Below the pieces are notes generated by a model. The model saw nothing but the letters and a program-made list of their open reading frames with translations. It had not been told where the DNA came from and did not search any database. A program made the position numbers and the translations under genes. A stretch of 64,000 nt of DNA from Calycina herbarum (taxonomy: Eukaryota > Ascomycota > Leotiomycetes > Helotiales > Pezizellaceae). How positions within the stretch are numbered: position 1 is the stretch's first letter; every line of letters begins with the position of its first letter. This document shows, one piece after another, positions 36,204 through 48,800 of the stretch. The stretch spans positions 62,001 through 126,000 of the forward strand of contig LLEY01000004.1 of the NCBI GenBank assembly GCA_001414485.1, in the 5' to 3' direction.

Positions 36204-36334
36204 TGTAAAAATGCTTTTGAATTATATCTTAAACCTCTTAAATAGAGGAAGAGAAAGAATGTATTTATATACAAATTTACAATTCTAGAATGTTCTAGAT
36301 CACGTGTTACTGATTCTAAGCGATTCCAGCAACA
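36204..36334 (-). repeat. Terminal repeat (3' LTR) of the TRIM-like element
   Basis: 131 bp, with ATCACGTG at 36299-36306. Less mutated than its partner. Confidence 0.75.
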
Positions 36335-36689
36335 CTCCCCCTGAATCAGTATATAGGGATAGATACCTTAGAGTAAAAAACCCTTCTTTTAAATTCCAGT
36401 GAACCTCTAATAGAAGAGGAAAACCATAGGTATATAAGTAAACTATACGTCTTTCACCCGAGTATTTAGAGAGGTAGGATGTTCCTCCGGTTCTTATTTT
36501 ATAAGGAGACCGACTCCTTCGGTTTTTGTTTTATAAGGAGACCGACTTCTTATACGTACAGGTGCTTTAATTACACAGGTTACCTAGCTATTCTAGTCTT
36601 ATCCAGATCTACGAGAGAACATAGCATTTACAGCCCTCTTACTATATAGTCTGTAAGGACTTTGTATAGAACCTGTATTACTACTACGT

Positions 36690-36820
36690 TATAAAAATGC
36701 TTTTGAATTATGTCTTAAACCTCTTAAATAGAGGAAGAGAAAAGATGTATTTATATACAAATTTATAATTCTAGAATGTTCTAGATTACGTATTACTAAT
36801 TCTAAGCGATTCTAGTAATA
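36690..36820 (-). repeat. Terminal repeat (5' LTR) of the TRIM-like element
   Basis: 131 bp, matching 36204-36334 with a few C/T and G/A differences (for example ATTACGTA for ATCACGTG). Confidence 0.75.
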
Positions 36821-36828
36821 CTAACTAT

Positions 36829-37944
36829 AAGATATAAGTAAACCTAGGTTTTACTAGTAGAATTCCTAAAGTTCTACTAAGTAGTAGTTAAGATTACTTT
36901 TTAGCTTCTAAGTGTTTTCTAAGTATAGGTAATCTAACTATTTAATTAAGTACTTAACTTATTCTCTAATAAGTCTATAGTTAAGAATCCTTTTAACTTT
37001 ATACTTAGCGTTTAGGTTTACTAGTTAAATTTCTATAAATAGAGCTAGTAGTACTCTTAGAAGTACTAGTTTAAGTAAGAATATATATAATACTAGATAG
37101 ATATTTATCGTCTATAGTAATACTAATTCGTAATTTAATAGTTCTCTAACTTATTTAATTTTAAATAGTCTAAGTTTTTTATAGTTTAATTTATTACTTA
37201 GTCTTTTTATATTAATATTCTTTTATACTAAGTAAACTTTATCTCTCTCTTTTAGTATTAGCTTTTAACTATATTATTTATTATAATAGTATATATTTCT
37301 TTTAGCTATAAACTATAAGTTCTTTATAAGTTCCTTATATAACCTCTTAATTTTTAAGACCTAAATATAAGTAAGTTAGTTATTAATAGTCGTAGATAAT
37401 AGTTCTTAATATACTACTAATTTATATCTAAAATTAGTATAGAATAGTATAATAAGTATTATTTCTATTACTAAACTATTATAAGTAAACTATACTAAAA
37501 GTAGTAGTTCTACCTAGTTATTTTACTAGTAGTTTATATAATAATAAAGATATATCTTAACTACTTAATTTATACGTTTGTTTCCTCTATTTATCTAAAG
37601 ATAAAAAGCTATAGAAAGCTTTCTTTTCGTATCTAATTACTTTATAAGAGCGATCTAGAACTTCGAGATAAAGAGTTTATCTCTATTTAAAAGTATTTCT
37701 TCTAATAGTCTATGTCTTAAGACTATCTCTTTAAAGAATACGAATACTAATTCCTTAGCTATACTTAACTCTATATATAGTACTAAGATTATATACTTTA
37801 TAAGTTATTCTATAATAACTAAGATTAAATTATATTTAACTTCTATTATTAGATCTTTAGATTTTAGTAGTTTAATAATAAAATCCTAAGATATTAATTT
37901 CTAAGGTATTTATAGTATTAGAGTAGTATTTATCCGTTTATAAG
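36829..37944 (-). pseudogene. Gypsy-4 integrase/C-terminal pol remnant
   Basis: Aligns by eye with Gypsy-3 46330-47430 (shared CCTAGGTTTTA start, then long matches). It is the 3' coding part of the element, on the minus strand, cut from the rest by Copia-2 at 37944. RIP stops throughout. Confidence 0.65.
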
Positions 37945-38093
37945 TGTTAGTATAACTTGGTAGCTAATAGTATAATATAAAAAGAGTATATTATCGTTCG
38001 TATATATAAAGCAAAGTAAGCTGCTCTGTCTACTTAAATAGACCTTAAGCGAGAAGGTTACGTAGAGTGCTATTTACTCTGATTATACTGACA
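37945..38093 (-). repeat. 3' LTR of Copia-2
   Basis: 149 bp, reverse complement of the Copia-1 LTR family. Starts TGTTAGTATAAC on the plus strand and ends ACTGACA. Confidence 0.9.
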
Positions 38094-41000
38094 CTAGTAC
38101 TTCTTTAAAACAGTGGAAGTTACTATCTAAAAATTATTAAAAATCTCTTATCTCGTCTAGCTAATTATAACTCTCTATTCTATGTCTTCGACTAATAAGA
38201 GCGTTCTATTTAGAGGTCTTATTATCTCTTATTCCGTTCTATCTATTCTATAAGCTTAATATCTAGCTTACTAGTATCGATTAGCTTTTATAGAGTGTTA
38301 TAACAATCCTTCTTAGTTATAGTATCTACTAGATTACTCTTACTATCGATCTACTTAATTTCGTCGATCTCTCTTAACTTATATACTTCTCGTAAGTATA
38401 TAACGTTAATTATTAAGCGCTTCTCCTTAGTAGTGCCTAATTTGGCTATATATTCGTAAATAGACTTCGAATCGGTATATATAATAAGCGGGACCTTAAA
38501 GCCTAAGATGCTTTCTAAGGTTGATTTAATAGAAGCGACAGCGTCGAATCCGGAGCTTATTATATATAGTTCTAAGACTAAAACGCTGCGAGTAACTCTT
38601 TTACACTTAGTAGAAGACTAATATAAAATATTAGTATTATTATCCTTATCTATAAGTATAATAACGTAACTGATTTATAAGAATAGGTTCTTATTATCTA
38701 TAAAAGCACTATCTATAAAAGTATATAGCTTAAGCGAGTTTTGATCTAATCTAACGTATTTAAGCCCTTTTATAGCATTGTCGATTTACTATTGAATTCG
38801 TTTATTAAGAAGGCTAATATCGTCTTCTTATAGATCGGTTATCTAGATAGTATATAATAAATCAAAGACAGCTTCTAGCTAGGATACTATTACTAAATAT
38901 ACTCTACGAGTACGCTAAGCAACGTATTAATCCTTAGTAGATACTATATAGGAAGTGTCTTTGGTATTAGATATCTCTGCTAGTATCTTTTATACTAATT
39001 TCAAGTACTTTATATAATCCTAGGTAAGTGTAAATAAGCTATCTATATGCTTACTAATTAGCCCTCTATTAAACTGGATTAGATAGGTAATAGTAAGTTC
39101 TTATCTATTCTTTAATATAAATCTAGCTTTCTTAATAGCACTTTCTTTCTTAGCTGTAAAAGCATCGTTTATAAGTATAAGAGTATCGTTAGTTTAAAGT
39201 CCTACTACTTTAAAAGGTCTATCTAATCGTTTAGTATATAAAAGACAGGGGTCGAAAGTAGATTATTCTATTATAAGCTTTATAACGTAGTGTTTATAGT
39301 ATATTACAAACTAGTGGTTTCTAGCTTCTAGAATACTATATAATAGCTTAATAACTTTAAAGAATATATCCTTCTATTAAGAGTATCTCTTTAGTAGACG
39401 TATAAAGAACTTTCGATTTAGTTCTATAAGTAACTAGGTGTATACTTATATAATATCCTGAATATAAACTTATAAATCTAGATATACTACTATAAGTATA
39501 AGGATAATTCTTTAGCTTACTCTTTGAATTATAAGAGCCTAGGTAAGAACTAAGGACTTTATATTATTATTATATACTTAGATAACTAGTCTTGACTTTG
39601 TAAAAGTAAGTGCTATGTCTTCAAATTTGATATTATCTACGAACCGTAATCTAAAGATTCTAGTATTAGAAGGCAGGTTATCCTAGGTAACGATCTTAAA
39701 GACGTCTTAATCGGTTAATCTATTAACTTCCTTCTGTTGTAACTCGACGTATATTATACTATTATTAGCTATAAATACTTTAATATCGTATTCCTTTTTA
39801 ATAGAAGAGAGGAAAGTCTCGATATCGCTAATAGTAACGTAGTCCTTAGTATTATTAATAAAAGTATCTATCTCTTAGAATAAGATCTCGAAAGGTCTAT
39901 TTAGTAGTCTTAGGTGCTTTCGTAGTCTTCCTTGTCTACGCTTCTAAACTAGTTCTATTATCGATTCTAAAGAATTAGTAAGGTTATCTTATTATACCTG
40001 TGTCTAGTAAAGTTAGTATCGAGTTTGTAGACGAGATTAAGGCTTCTCTTAAGGCTTAGTTCTATCGTCTATTCTATCTCTATAAGATTGTAGTATTGTC
40101 TCGAACGACGGTGCTATTCTAGAACTCTCTCTAACCGCCGGTGCTATTCTAGAGTCTTTAAAGATTTCTTCGAAGTATAGCTTTACTACTATAGATCTAA
40201 ATCTTATAGAACTACTTAGTAGTAACACGATATAGTCTTTATTTTCGATTTCTTATAGTAAAAAGAGACCGGTCTAGGATTTTTAATACTTACGCTAGAC
40301 AAGTATATTAGTATTTAGTAGTAAGTTCTTAATTCTACTAGGTAACGGACCGTTCCGAGTATTAAGAGTATTTGTAATTTAACGTTTTATAAGTAATTTA
40401 TATACTTTCTTAGTAGCCTTTATATAGGTATCGGATCTCTAAGATATTAATTATAAGAGAGTATTACTTTTAGCTATTCTAGAATAGGCGCTATATACGA
40501 GTAAAGTAGGTACTAAACTATTAGGTCCTACTATATTATTAATAGCTTTAAAAGCTATTTAGAAAGCGAAGGCTTTTATAAGACTAGGTTATTATTCCTA
40601 GATAATTAAGTAAATATAGTAGATCGGTTTATAGTATTATTCTACTATACTAATAGAGTTATATACTTCTACTAGTACGGTTTTAACTTTAATTCCTATT
40701 GAATTTATATACTTCTTAAACTTCTTTATAATAAAGTTCTTTCTAGTATCTATAGTAACATAGTTAGAAGGTTCTAAGTAGGTGTTAATCTAGTACTTTT
40801 AAAAGGTCTCTTAGACACTCTTTATACTTATGTCTAGTAGGAAGTCTCTAGATTAATATCGAGTTTCTTAATCTATAATTTATAATACTAGCTTTCCTTT
40901 TAAAAAGAAGATATCTATAATTATATTATAATTAAACTTAATATCGTTGTAAAGTATAAATTTAAATCGACTAGATAACTTTCTATGCTTTTAGTAATAC

Positions 41001-42010
41001 TTATAGTATTTAGTAAGACATTATAGAATACCTTACTCGACGTTATAACTAGTATACTCGAGTATACACTATAAGCGTAGTATAGATAGGTGACTAAAGC
41101 GCTTATAGAAGCGCCTAATATCGACATCTATAAGGTAATATAGAGATTCTTATATAAGGTTATATATAGCCGTATTCTAGAGTAGAAAGAGGTGTCTAAA
41201 TCGTTATATAATTCTAAAACGTTCTACTTTCTAACCTTTTCCGTCTTTCTAAACAAGAACGTTCTAGAGGTTATTAAGTAAGATATATAAACAGTCTATA
41301 TTATTAATATATATAATAAACAGTATATCTAAATATATAATATAGAATTCCGTATAGCCGATTAGTATACTAATCGTAATCAATCTTAGAAAGAATATAT
41401 AGTCTTTACTAAATTATATACTAATCTAGTCTTTAGTACTTTTATCGATAGAGATATTTTAGACGTGTTTAGTATACGCTAAGTATTAATTATATCTTAT
41501 ACTCGACTTTCCTTCTATACTAGTATCGATTATAACTCTAAAGAAGTGATCTTATATATACTTCTTAGTAGTAGATATAAATACTTCTTCTATAAACTTA
41601 TAGGATATAGTATCTAGAATTAGTAGTAGAATAAATCTAGTAAAAGCGTGATCTTATACTAGGTTTATTAAACCAGTAGTAAGAGTTTATATACTTAAAT
41701 TATTAATATATCTAATCGAAGTAATTAAGTAGTAGATAATATTACTATCTAAATCACTTCTACTATTCTCTATTACTATTATCTAAAGTATTTTAGCTAT
41801 ATCTTCTTCTTCTATATATTCGATATTAGCGATATAAGTATAGTAGATCTTCTTAATAAAGCTACTATTCTTTCTATAGAAGTTAGTTCTATTATTCTTT
41901 TACTATTTAGCAAAGTAATAATCCTACTCTTCTTAAGTATAGTTCTAGGATTAGTAGCCTTCCTTTCTATATATATAACACTTATTACTCTTACCTTTAT
42001 ACTAGTAGCT
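38094..42010 (-). pseudogene. Copia-2 pol: integrase, reverse transcriptase, RNase H
   Basis: Integrase lies at about 41150-40465 (complement reads FFLEGK.VLYIID.ETRYQ and later SIVEQYYRPIRS). The RVT_2-type reverse transcriptase spans about 40320-38700, with an LEARNHQFV stretch (for the family's PEAGNHWF) and STFDPCLLYT followed by VGLQTNDTLIL. RNase H is at about 38640-38200, with PLIIYTDSKSIYEYIAKLG. Order IN-RT-RH defines Ty1/copia. Stops are TAA/TAG. Confidence 0.78.
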
Positions 42011-42015
42011 ATAAG

Positions 42016-42185
42016 TGTTGTTATATAGGTGAATAAGCCTCTGACTCATATCCATCCACGTGACTAGCACGCTAGTACTACGCTAGCACAAGTATAAATA
42101 GTCGTACTTCGAGTACTTAGAATAGTTATAGAGAATATAATACGTATATATAACTAGACAGATTTATAACTAAGTTATACTAATA
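42016..42185 (+). repeat. 5' LTR of Copia-3
   Basis: 170 bp, starting TGTTGTTATATAGGTG and ending ACTAATA, with CCACGTGACTAGC inside. Nearly identical to 55356-55525. Confidence 0.9.
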
Positions 42186-45100
42186 CTAATCAGTGTCGCG
42201 CGTAGATTAGATTACTTAGTTATAAGCTTACTTATACTTACTATAGTTAAGTGTCTTTAGCTAACTAAACGTTAAGAGTAGTACTGTTATACGCTGTAGC
42301 CTACTACTACGTATAATCCTTCAACCTCGTTTAGATTCGATTATATAAGTATACTATCCTACGCTTCGCTCTAGGATTTGTATAACATATAACCTTTAAG
42401 ACGAATCTACCTTATATTAAGATTACAGACTTAGAATCGCTTATTACTTTAACTCCTTTGTATTTACTTATAAACTAAGTCTTATAGATTTACTTATATT
42501 AACTTATTAAGTAAATCACCTATACCTCCGATTTACTAAAAAGAAGTAGAAGGAATCTAGTTACTTAAAACACTATCCCGAACCTTTAAGAAAGTCGACT
42601 ACTAGCTATCGTTTAAGCTATCCGACCTTTTATAGCGAGATTCTATAAAGTATCCTAGGAAGTACGATTATTAGACCTTTCCTATCCCGATTACGTTTAG
42701 TACTAGGATTATACTACTATTAATACTATAAACACTACGGCTATTAATATCTGACAATACTATAGTAACTAAAGAAACCGGAACAGAAGAAGGCTATTAG
42801 AAGCCTGATTTAGAAACCGTAGATAGCGATACTTTTAATATTTATATACGAGATTATATAGACGAATACTAAGTAGGAAAGGAATATAACGCTGCTTTAT
42901 AAGAGGCTTTTTAAGAAGACTTCGAAGGATAGAATCTTAAACACTTTAAGATGATTATATCTACTCGATATACCGGCGGTCTTTGAAGAACCCTTCGATT
43001 AAGAGGTGTATATATAGAAGATCTTTATAGAAGAGAAAGCGGTAGAGTAGTATAGGCTTTATATAACACCTTAATAGAGGAGGAGAAGACGCTAGTACCT
43101 TACGAGGAACTTAAGAAGATTAAGTCTAAGAGAGAGGTTCTATTTAAGGAATTAAGATAGCGCTTAAAGAATCCTTATAAGGATCCTCTGAATATTAAGG
43201 AATTTGTTAACGAAGAGGATACTATTATACTATTACCTAGTAAGTTAAAAAAGACGAGTAAATCGGTCCTTCTAGTAATACTATTAAAGTCTTCAAAGAC
43301 ACTAGTAAAGAAGGCACTAGTAACTCTAGCTCCTAAGATAACATCTAAATCGATACTGTCTAAGACCTCTTCTAAGACCTCTTCTAAATCGAGTAATAAA
43401 TTAATAATAAAGACGTTACTTTTAAAGACACTTAAGAGAGCTAAGCGAGAAAAGAAGAAGAGTAAATCGTTAAAGTATAACCTAGAACCTTCTAACAATT
43501 CTTCTTCTTCTTCCTCTAAAAGCTCTTCTAACGAATTAGACGATAAGGATCTAGATGATAACGAAGAGGACGATTTAGATAATAATAGAGGTGATAGAAG
43601 TAATAGAGAAGACGAAGGTAATACTAATAGAAGATAAAAGAGGAAAGGAGATTAATACGCTCTTAGAAACCTTATAAGAGTATATATATCTAATAATATT
43701 AAGTTTAGAGGCTAGAGAGAGAATCTCGACCTTAAGCTAGCGGTGTTTATAGATAAATGCCAGATGTATAGACTTTAAAAGAAGGCGTATAAGAAGGCTT
43801 TTTTAATAATACTTAAGAGAGATGCTTAGGAATTTTATTATACGGAAGTTATTAATATTATCGACGAACTTACTTTTAAAGCACTTTGTAGCAAATTTAA
43901 GAAGCGATACTAGAACCTTAATTATATCTAGAATACCTTAATAGAATAGAATAATACTATACTTAAGAAATATAAGAGAAAGTATCTAGATAAGTCTATT
44001 CTTAAGGTCTTTGAAAAGATATATAGAATACTATAATAGATTAAGTATAGACTTCTAAAACATATATATAAGGAAGAGGAATTCGCTAATAAGCTTCTTC
44101 TAGCTTGTTACAGATACGAAGAGGTATCTTACGTAGTATTAAAACTACTAAAGAAGCTGAAGCTTTCGCTTATAACCTATTCTATTAAATCGGTACTTAG
44201 TATATAGTAGAACCTATATCTAAAAGTAGAAGCATTTATAGCTGAAGACAACGAGGAAGATAACGATATTAACGTAAATCTTATAGACTGAATATTATAA
44301 ACGAATATAGAATCAAAAGGGAATAACTTCTATAGAGGATTCCGTGGATCTATAAATCGGTCTACGCTAAGTACGTTAAATACGAATACTCGACTAGTAA
44401 ATGCCTCGCCCGATTTAAAGTATAGAATATATGTAAAACCTAATTATTAGTCTACGAATTACTCTAAGCTAAGTTAGGATAAATAGGAGAATAAGTAGAA
44501 GTCTAGATATACTAAGAGATACGGAAAGCCACTCTCTTATTATAGATATAGACAGTATCTTATAGGATATAAAGGTACTAAGTCAGATAAGGATATATCT
44601 AAAGAGATCGCTATAATAATTCTTAAAGACGATATAGACGACATTATCGAGAATTATATTACTAAGTATAGAGAGATCGTTATCTCAGAAGCTTAATATA
44701 TTATAGATAACTTAACCAGCTCTATATATAAATACGCTAGTAGTAGATTACTACTACTTCTATATAAGGAAATCTTAACTTCAGTTCCTAGTACTAAGAG
44801 ATATTACTATAATAAGTTCTTTAGTATTATAATCGATATAGGAGCTGTAAAGAAGTCTACTATCGGTTACGACTAGTATCTTATATTTAATACTATTAAA
44901 AAGACCTCTATTTATAACAGCTAGAAGATTAATATCAAATTCGACGTTAGAATAGACACTTTAATCAGCTTAATATTCGTAGATATACTAATCGGTTTAA
45001 TCGAATTCTATATACTATATATAGACACGCTATTCCTACTTTGCCTTAACGACATAGATATACTAGGAGTTATATTTAATAACCTTAGTAACACTCTTAT

Positions 45101-45366
45101 AATAAGTAATAGATACGAAGTCTTAGTCGTACGACGATTCAGTCATCCTTTTATAATATAGGATAATACTTTGTCTACTATAATTTAAGAGTTTCCTTAT
45201 CTTTTAAGCGAGCAAGAGTTACGCTGTTTATATAAGCGATTCAGATATCTATCTATACTAAAATTATAGACACTTCTCGAGTATACTAGCTACGACGTTA
45301 ATATCGACATTCTATAGCACCTTATAAAGTACTATAAGCTATACTAGAAGTACGGAAAGTCCCTAG

Positions 45367-45829
45367 TATAACGAAACTCAAACGAACTAAATAAAGATAA
45401 CTAAGTCTCGAAGGTTGGTATATAGGTAAGAAGTACAGATACGCCGGGTTGTTTACTTAGAAGTGAACTCGTTACTTATATTAAAGATATTAAATAAGAT
45501 AATAAGATTAATAACTAAAGTTAAGTATAAAGCTCCTATCTAATAGCAGACGTGCTAGTCTTATATAGAACCTTCGTTTATATTTAGAGTCCTTCTTAGT
45601 AGGAGTTCCGAAGATAGAGTCCGACTCTATTTTCAGGGCTCTTTAAAACTAGACTCTATTACCTAACCGCTCCTAACCGAGTTATATAATATAACTGTAA
45701 TAAGATCCTTAGGATTGTATATCCTATTATACTCGATCCTTTCCTCCTTTTAAGGATATAATAGTGCTCGTCCTGTTAGAGCGTCGCCTAGACTTCACTT
45801 TGTTACGTACTAGTACGTGATTCGTAACA
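45367..45829 (-). repeat. 3' LTR of Gypsy-3 (A type)
   Basis: 463 bp, matching 52068-52530 and, inverted, the Gypsy-2 LTRs. The palindrome of the other copy is here reduced to TACGTACTAGTACGTG. Confidence 0.9.
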
Positions 45830-45849
45830 CTATCCCCTTCTTAGCCTAG

Positions 45850-48800
45850 CGTGTCCCTACGCTAGAATTCTAACCTAAATACGTTTGTCGGTAAGTCGTT
45901 AACCTTCCTTTATATATAAACATGTCCTTCTTATATACTAAACGAAAAGAGCGTTTAGCTCTTACTATATAGATTGAATCTATATAACGTCTAGCTAAGA
46001 CTTGTTCTTTCTATCGTAAACAGTCTCGTCGATGCTTCCTAGAGCTTTCTAAATCCTCTTGCTATTCTAAGTGTATTTGGTCGAAAAGGTCCTGTAATAG
46101 CTCTAGCTATCTTATTATTCTTGTCCCTAAGCCTTGAAAACCTATATGTCGGTTTTTCTTTAGCCTTATACGTAAACGATTCTCTATTACTTCTCCGAGT
46201 CCCTCTCCTTCGAGTCCTTCTCCTAAGTCCTCTTCTACCTAGTTTCCTACCTTTGAGATAGCTCCTTTTATTAAACAGGTACTTTCTAATAATATGTCTC
46301 TATCTAACCCTAGTCCCGAGTTCTAAGTAGCCCTAGGTTTTATTAGTAGAACTTCTAAACCTCTCTTAGGTAATAATTAAGATTACTCTTTAGTTCTTAT
46401 ATATTCTCTAAATATAAGTAGTCTAACTATTTAATTAAATACTTAATCTTATCTTTAATAATCTTATAGTTAAGAATCCTTTTAACCTTATATTTAGTGT
46501 TTAGATTTACTAGTTAAATTTCTATAATCGAAGCTAGTAGCGCTCCTAGTAGTGCTGGTTCAAGCAAGGATATATAGAATACTAGATAGATGTTTATTAT
46601 CTTTAATAGTACTAATTTATAATTTAAAGGTCCTTTAACTTATTTGATTTTAAATAGTCTAAGTTTTTTATAATCTAGTTTATTACTTAGTCTTTTTATA
46701 TTAATGTTTTTTTATACTAAGTAGACTTTATCTCCCTCTTTTAGTATTAGCTTCTAACTACGTTATTTATTATAATAGTACGCGTTTCTTTCTATTATAA
46801 ATTACAGGTCCTCTATAAGTTCCTTATATAGACTCTTGATTTTTAAGACCTAAATATAAGCAAGTTAGTTATTAATAGTTATAGATAGTAGTTCTTAATA
46901 TACTGTTAATTTATATCTAAAATTAGTATAGAATAGTATAATAAGTATTATTTCTATTACTAAACTATTATAAGTAAACTATACTAAGGGTAGTAGTTCT
47001 ACCTAGTTATTTTACTAGTAGTTTATATAATAACGAAGGTATGTTTTAACTACTTAATTTATCTGTTTGTTTCCTCTATTTATTTAAGAGTAGAAAGCTG
47101 TAGAAAGCTTTCTTTTCGTATCTAATTATTCTATAAGAGTAATCTAAAATTTCGAAGTAAAGAGCTTGTCTCTATCTGAGAATATCTCTTTAGGTAGTCT
47201 ATATCTTAAGACTACTTCTCTAAAGAATATAAATACTAATTCCTTAGCTGTACTTAACTCTATATATACTATTAGGATTATATACTTTGTAAGTCGTTTT
47301 ATAATAACTAGGATCGTATTATACTTAACTTCTATTATCGGATCTTTAGATTTTAGTAATTTAATAATAAAATCTATAGATATTAATTTCTAAGGTATCT
47401 ATAGTATTAGAGTAGTGTTTATCTATCTATAAGGAGTATAGTAGGAAGCCTTATTCCTAGTATAGGTATTATATTCTACTATTACTTCCTTAACTATTAT
47501 AGATAACTGATTAATATAGTAGTATTATCTTATTCTTTAGAGGGTTCTACGAATTCCTTAGTAACTATATATAGGCGTAGTATAGTATTCTTATACAAAC
47601 TCCTTTACGTATAAGCTAGGAACTTATAATTTCCCTTTTATATATTAATTATAACCTTTATATATATTTTAAATTTTATCTATCTAGATATCGTTCGTTA
47701 CTACTATTTCGTATATAGTAGGTACTAAGTCTCTATTCTTAAGAGTTTTTAAAATCGCTATCTTCTTATACTTCTTATTTCCCTCGTATCCGGGTTTCTA
47801 GCTAAGAGTATTAGCTCGAGTATTTAACGTTCCTTTTATATATCAGATAATAATGTCAAATCCTTCTAAAATCTCTAACTATCTAGCTAATTATCTAGTT
47901 ATAAGTTTCTTAGTCGTTATAAACGTTTTAAAGTTCTTATAGTTAGATAAAACTATAACTAGGTATTTTACTAGCTATAAATAAATTCTCTAATATTCTA
48001 AAGCTAATACTATAGTAAGTAGTTCTTTGTTAAAGATATTATAATTTTATTATACTAGGTTAAATGTTTTAGAATAATATATAATAAGTATAAGTTTTCC
48101 TTTATTATTTAGCTATAGATAAACCACACCTACTACTATGTCTAAGGCGTCCGTTTTAATCGTACTAGGTTTATCTACGTCGAAATCGTATAGAATAGGC
48201 TTTTCTATAAACTTCGCTTTAATTTTCTAAAAAGCATTTTCTATCTATTCGTTTTATATAAACTTAATAGCTTTCTTAACTAGTACTAACATTAGTTTAG
48301 TAATCTTTATATAGTCTTATATAAACAGATAGTAAAAGTTTATAAATCTAAAGAAGGATTATACATCTTTTATATTTTCTAGTAATTTCTAGTTTAAGAT
48401 ATCTTAGATCTTTACTAGATCTATTTCCATTTTCTCTAAGCTAAATACCTATTCTAGGAAAAGTGTCTAAGTTACTCTAAACTTATATTTTAAGAGTTTT
48501 AACTAAGAATTCACTTTTATAAGTTATTATAAAACTTCTCTAATATATCTCTTATATTCTTCTTCTTTTTCTAAGAAGATTAGGATATTATTTAGGTAAT
48601 AAATTACTATTACTCTTAGAAGATCTTTTAAAATGTTATTATTTTGTCTCTAATATATAGCTAGTACGTTATATAGTCTAAATAGTATAACTGTGTATTT
48701 ATAAAGGCTCGATAATAAGGTAAATACTATCTTCTATTTATCTCCGACTTTTATTCGTATAAGTCTATAAGCGTTTTATTAATCTAGTTTTATAAATTAT

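Larger units (their letters stand above)
36204..36820 (-). mobile_element. TRIM-like mini LTR element inside Gypsy-4
   Basis: Two 131-bp direct repeats (36204-36334 and 36690-36820) surround 355 bp without coding capacity. Read on the minus strand, the repeat starts TGTTGC and ends TTTTTACA. A purine tract (CAGGGGGAG) lies directly before the repeat at 36334, as expected for a Copia-type polypurine tract before a 3' LTR. CTAACTAT occurs on both sides (36196-36203 and 36821-36828). The inside is much less RIP-mutated than its host. Confidence 0.7.

Noticed and set aside
31384..41127. Similar 68-residue hydrophobic ORFs at 31384-31590 (+) and 40921-41127 (-)
   Set aside because: They look conserved, but they lie in sister elements Copia-1 and Copia-2 and are out of frame with the integrase region there; similarity comes from the shared element DNA.
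43175..43498. 107-residue minus-strand ORF
   Set aside because: Antisense to the readable gag frame of Copia-3; its Leu/Ser/Phe content mirrors the Lys/Ser/Glu-rich sense strand.
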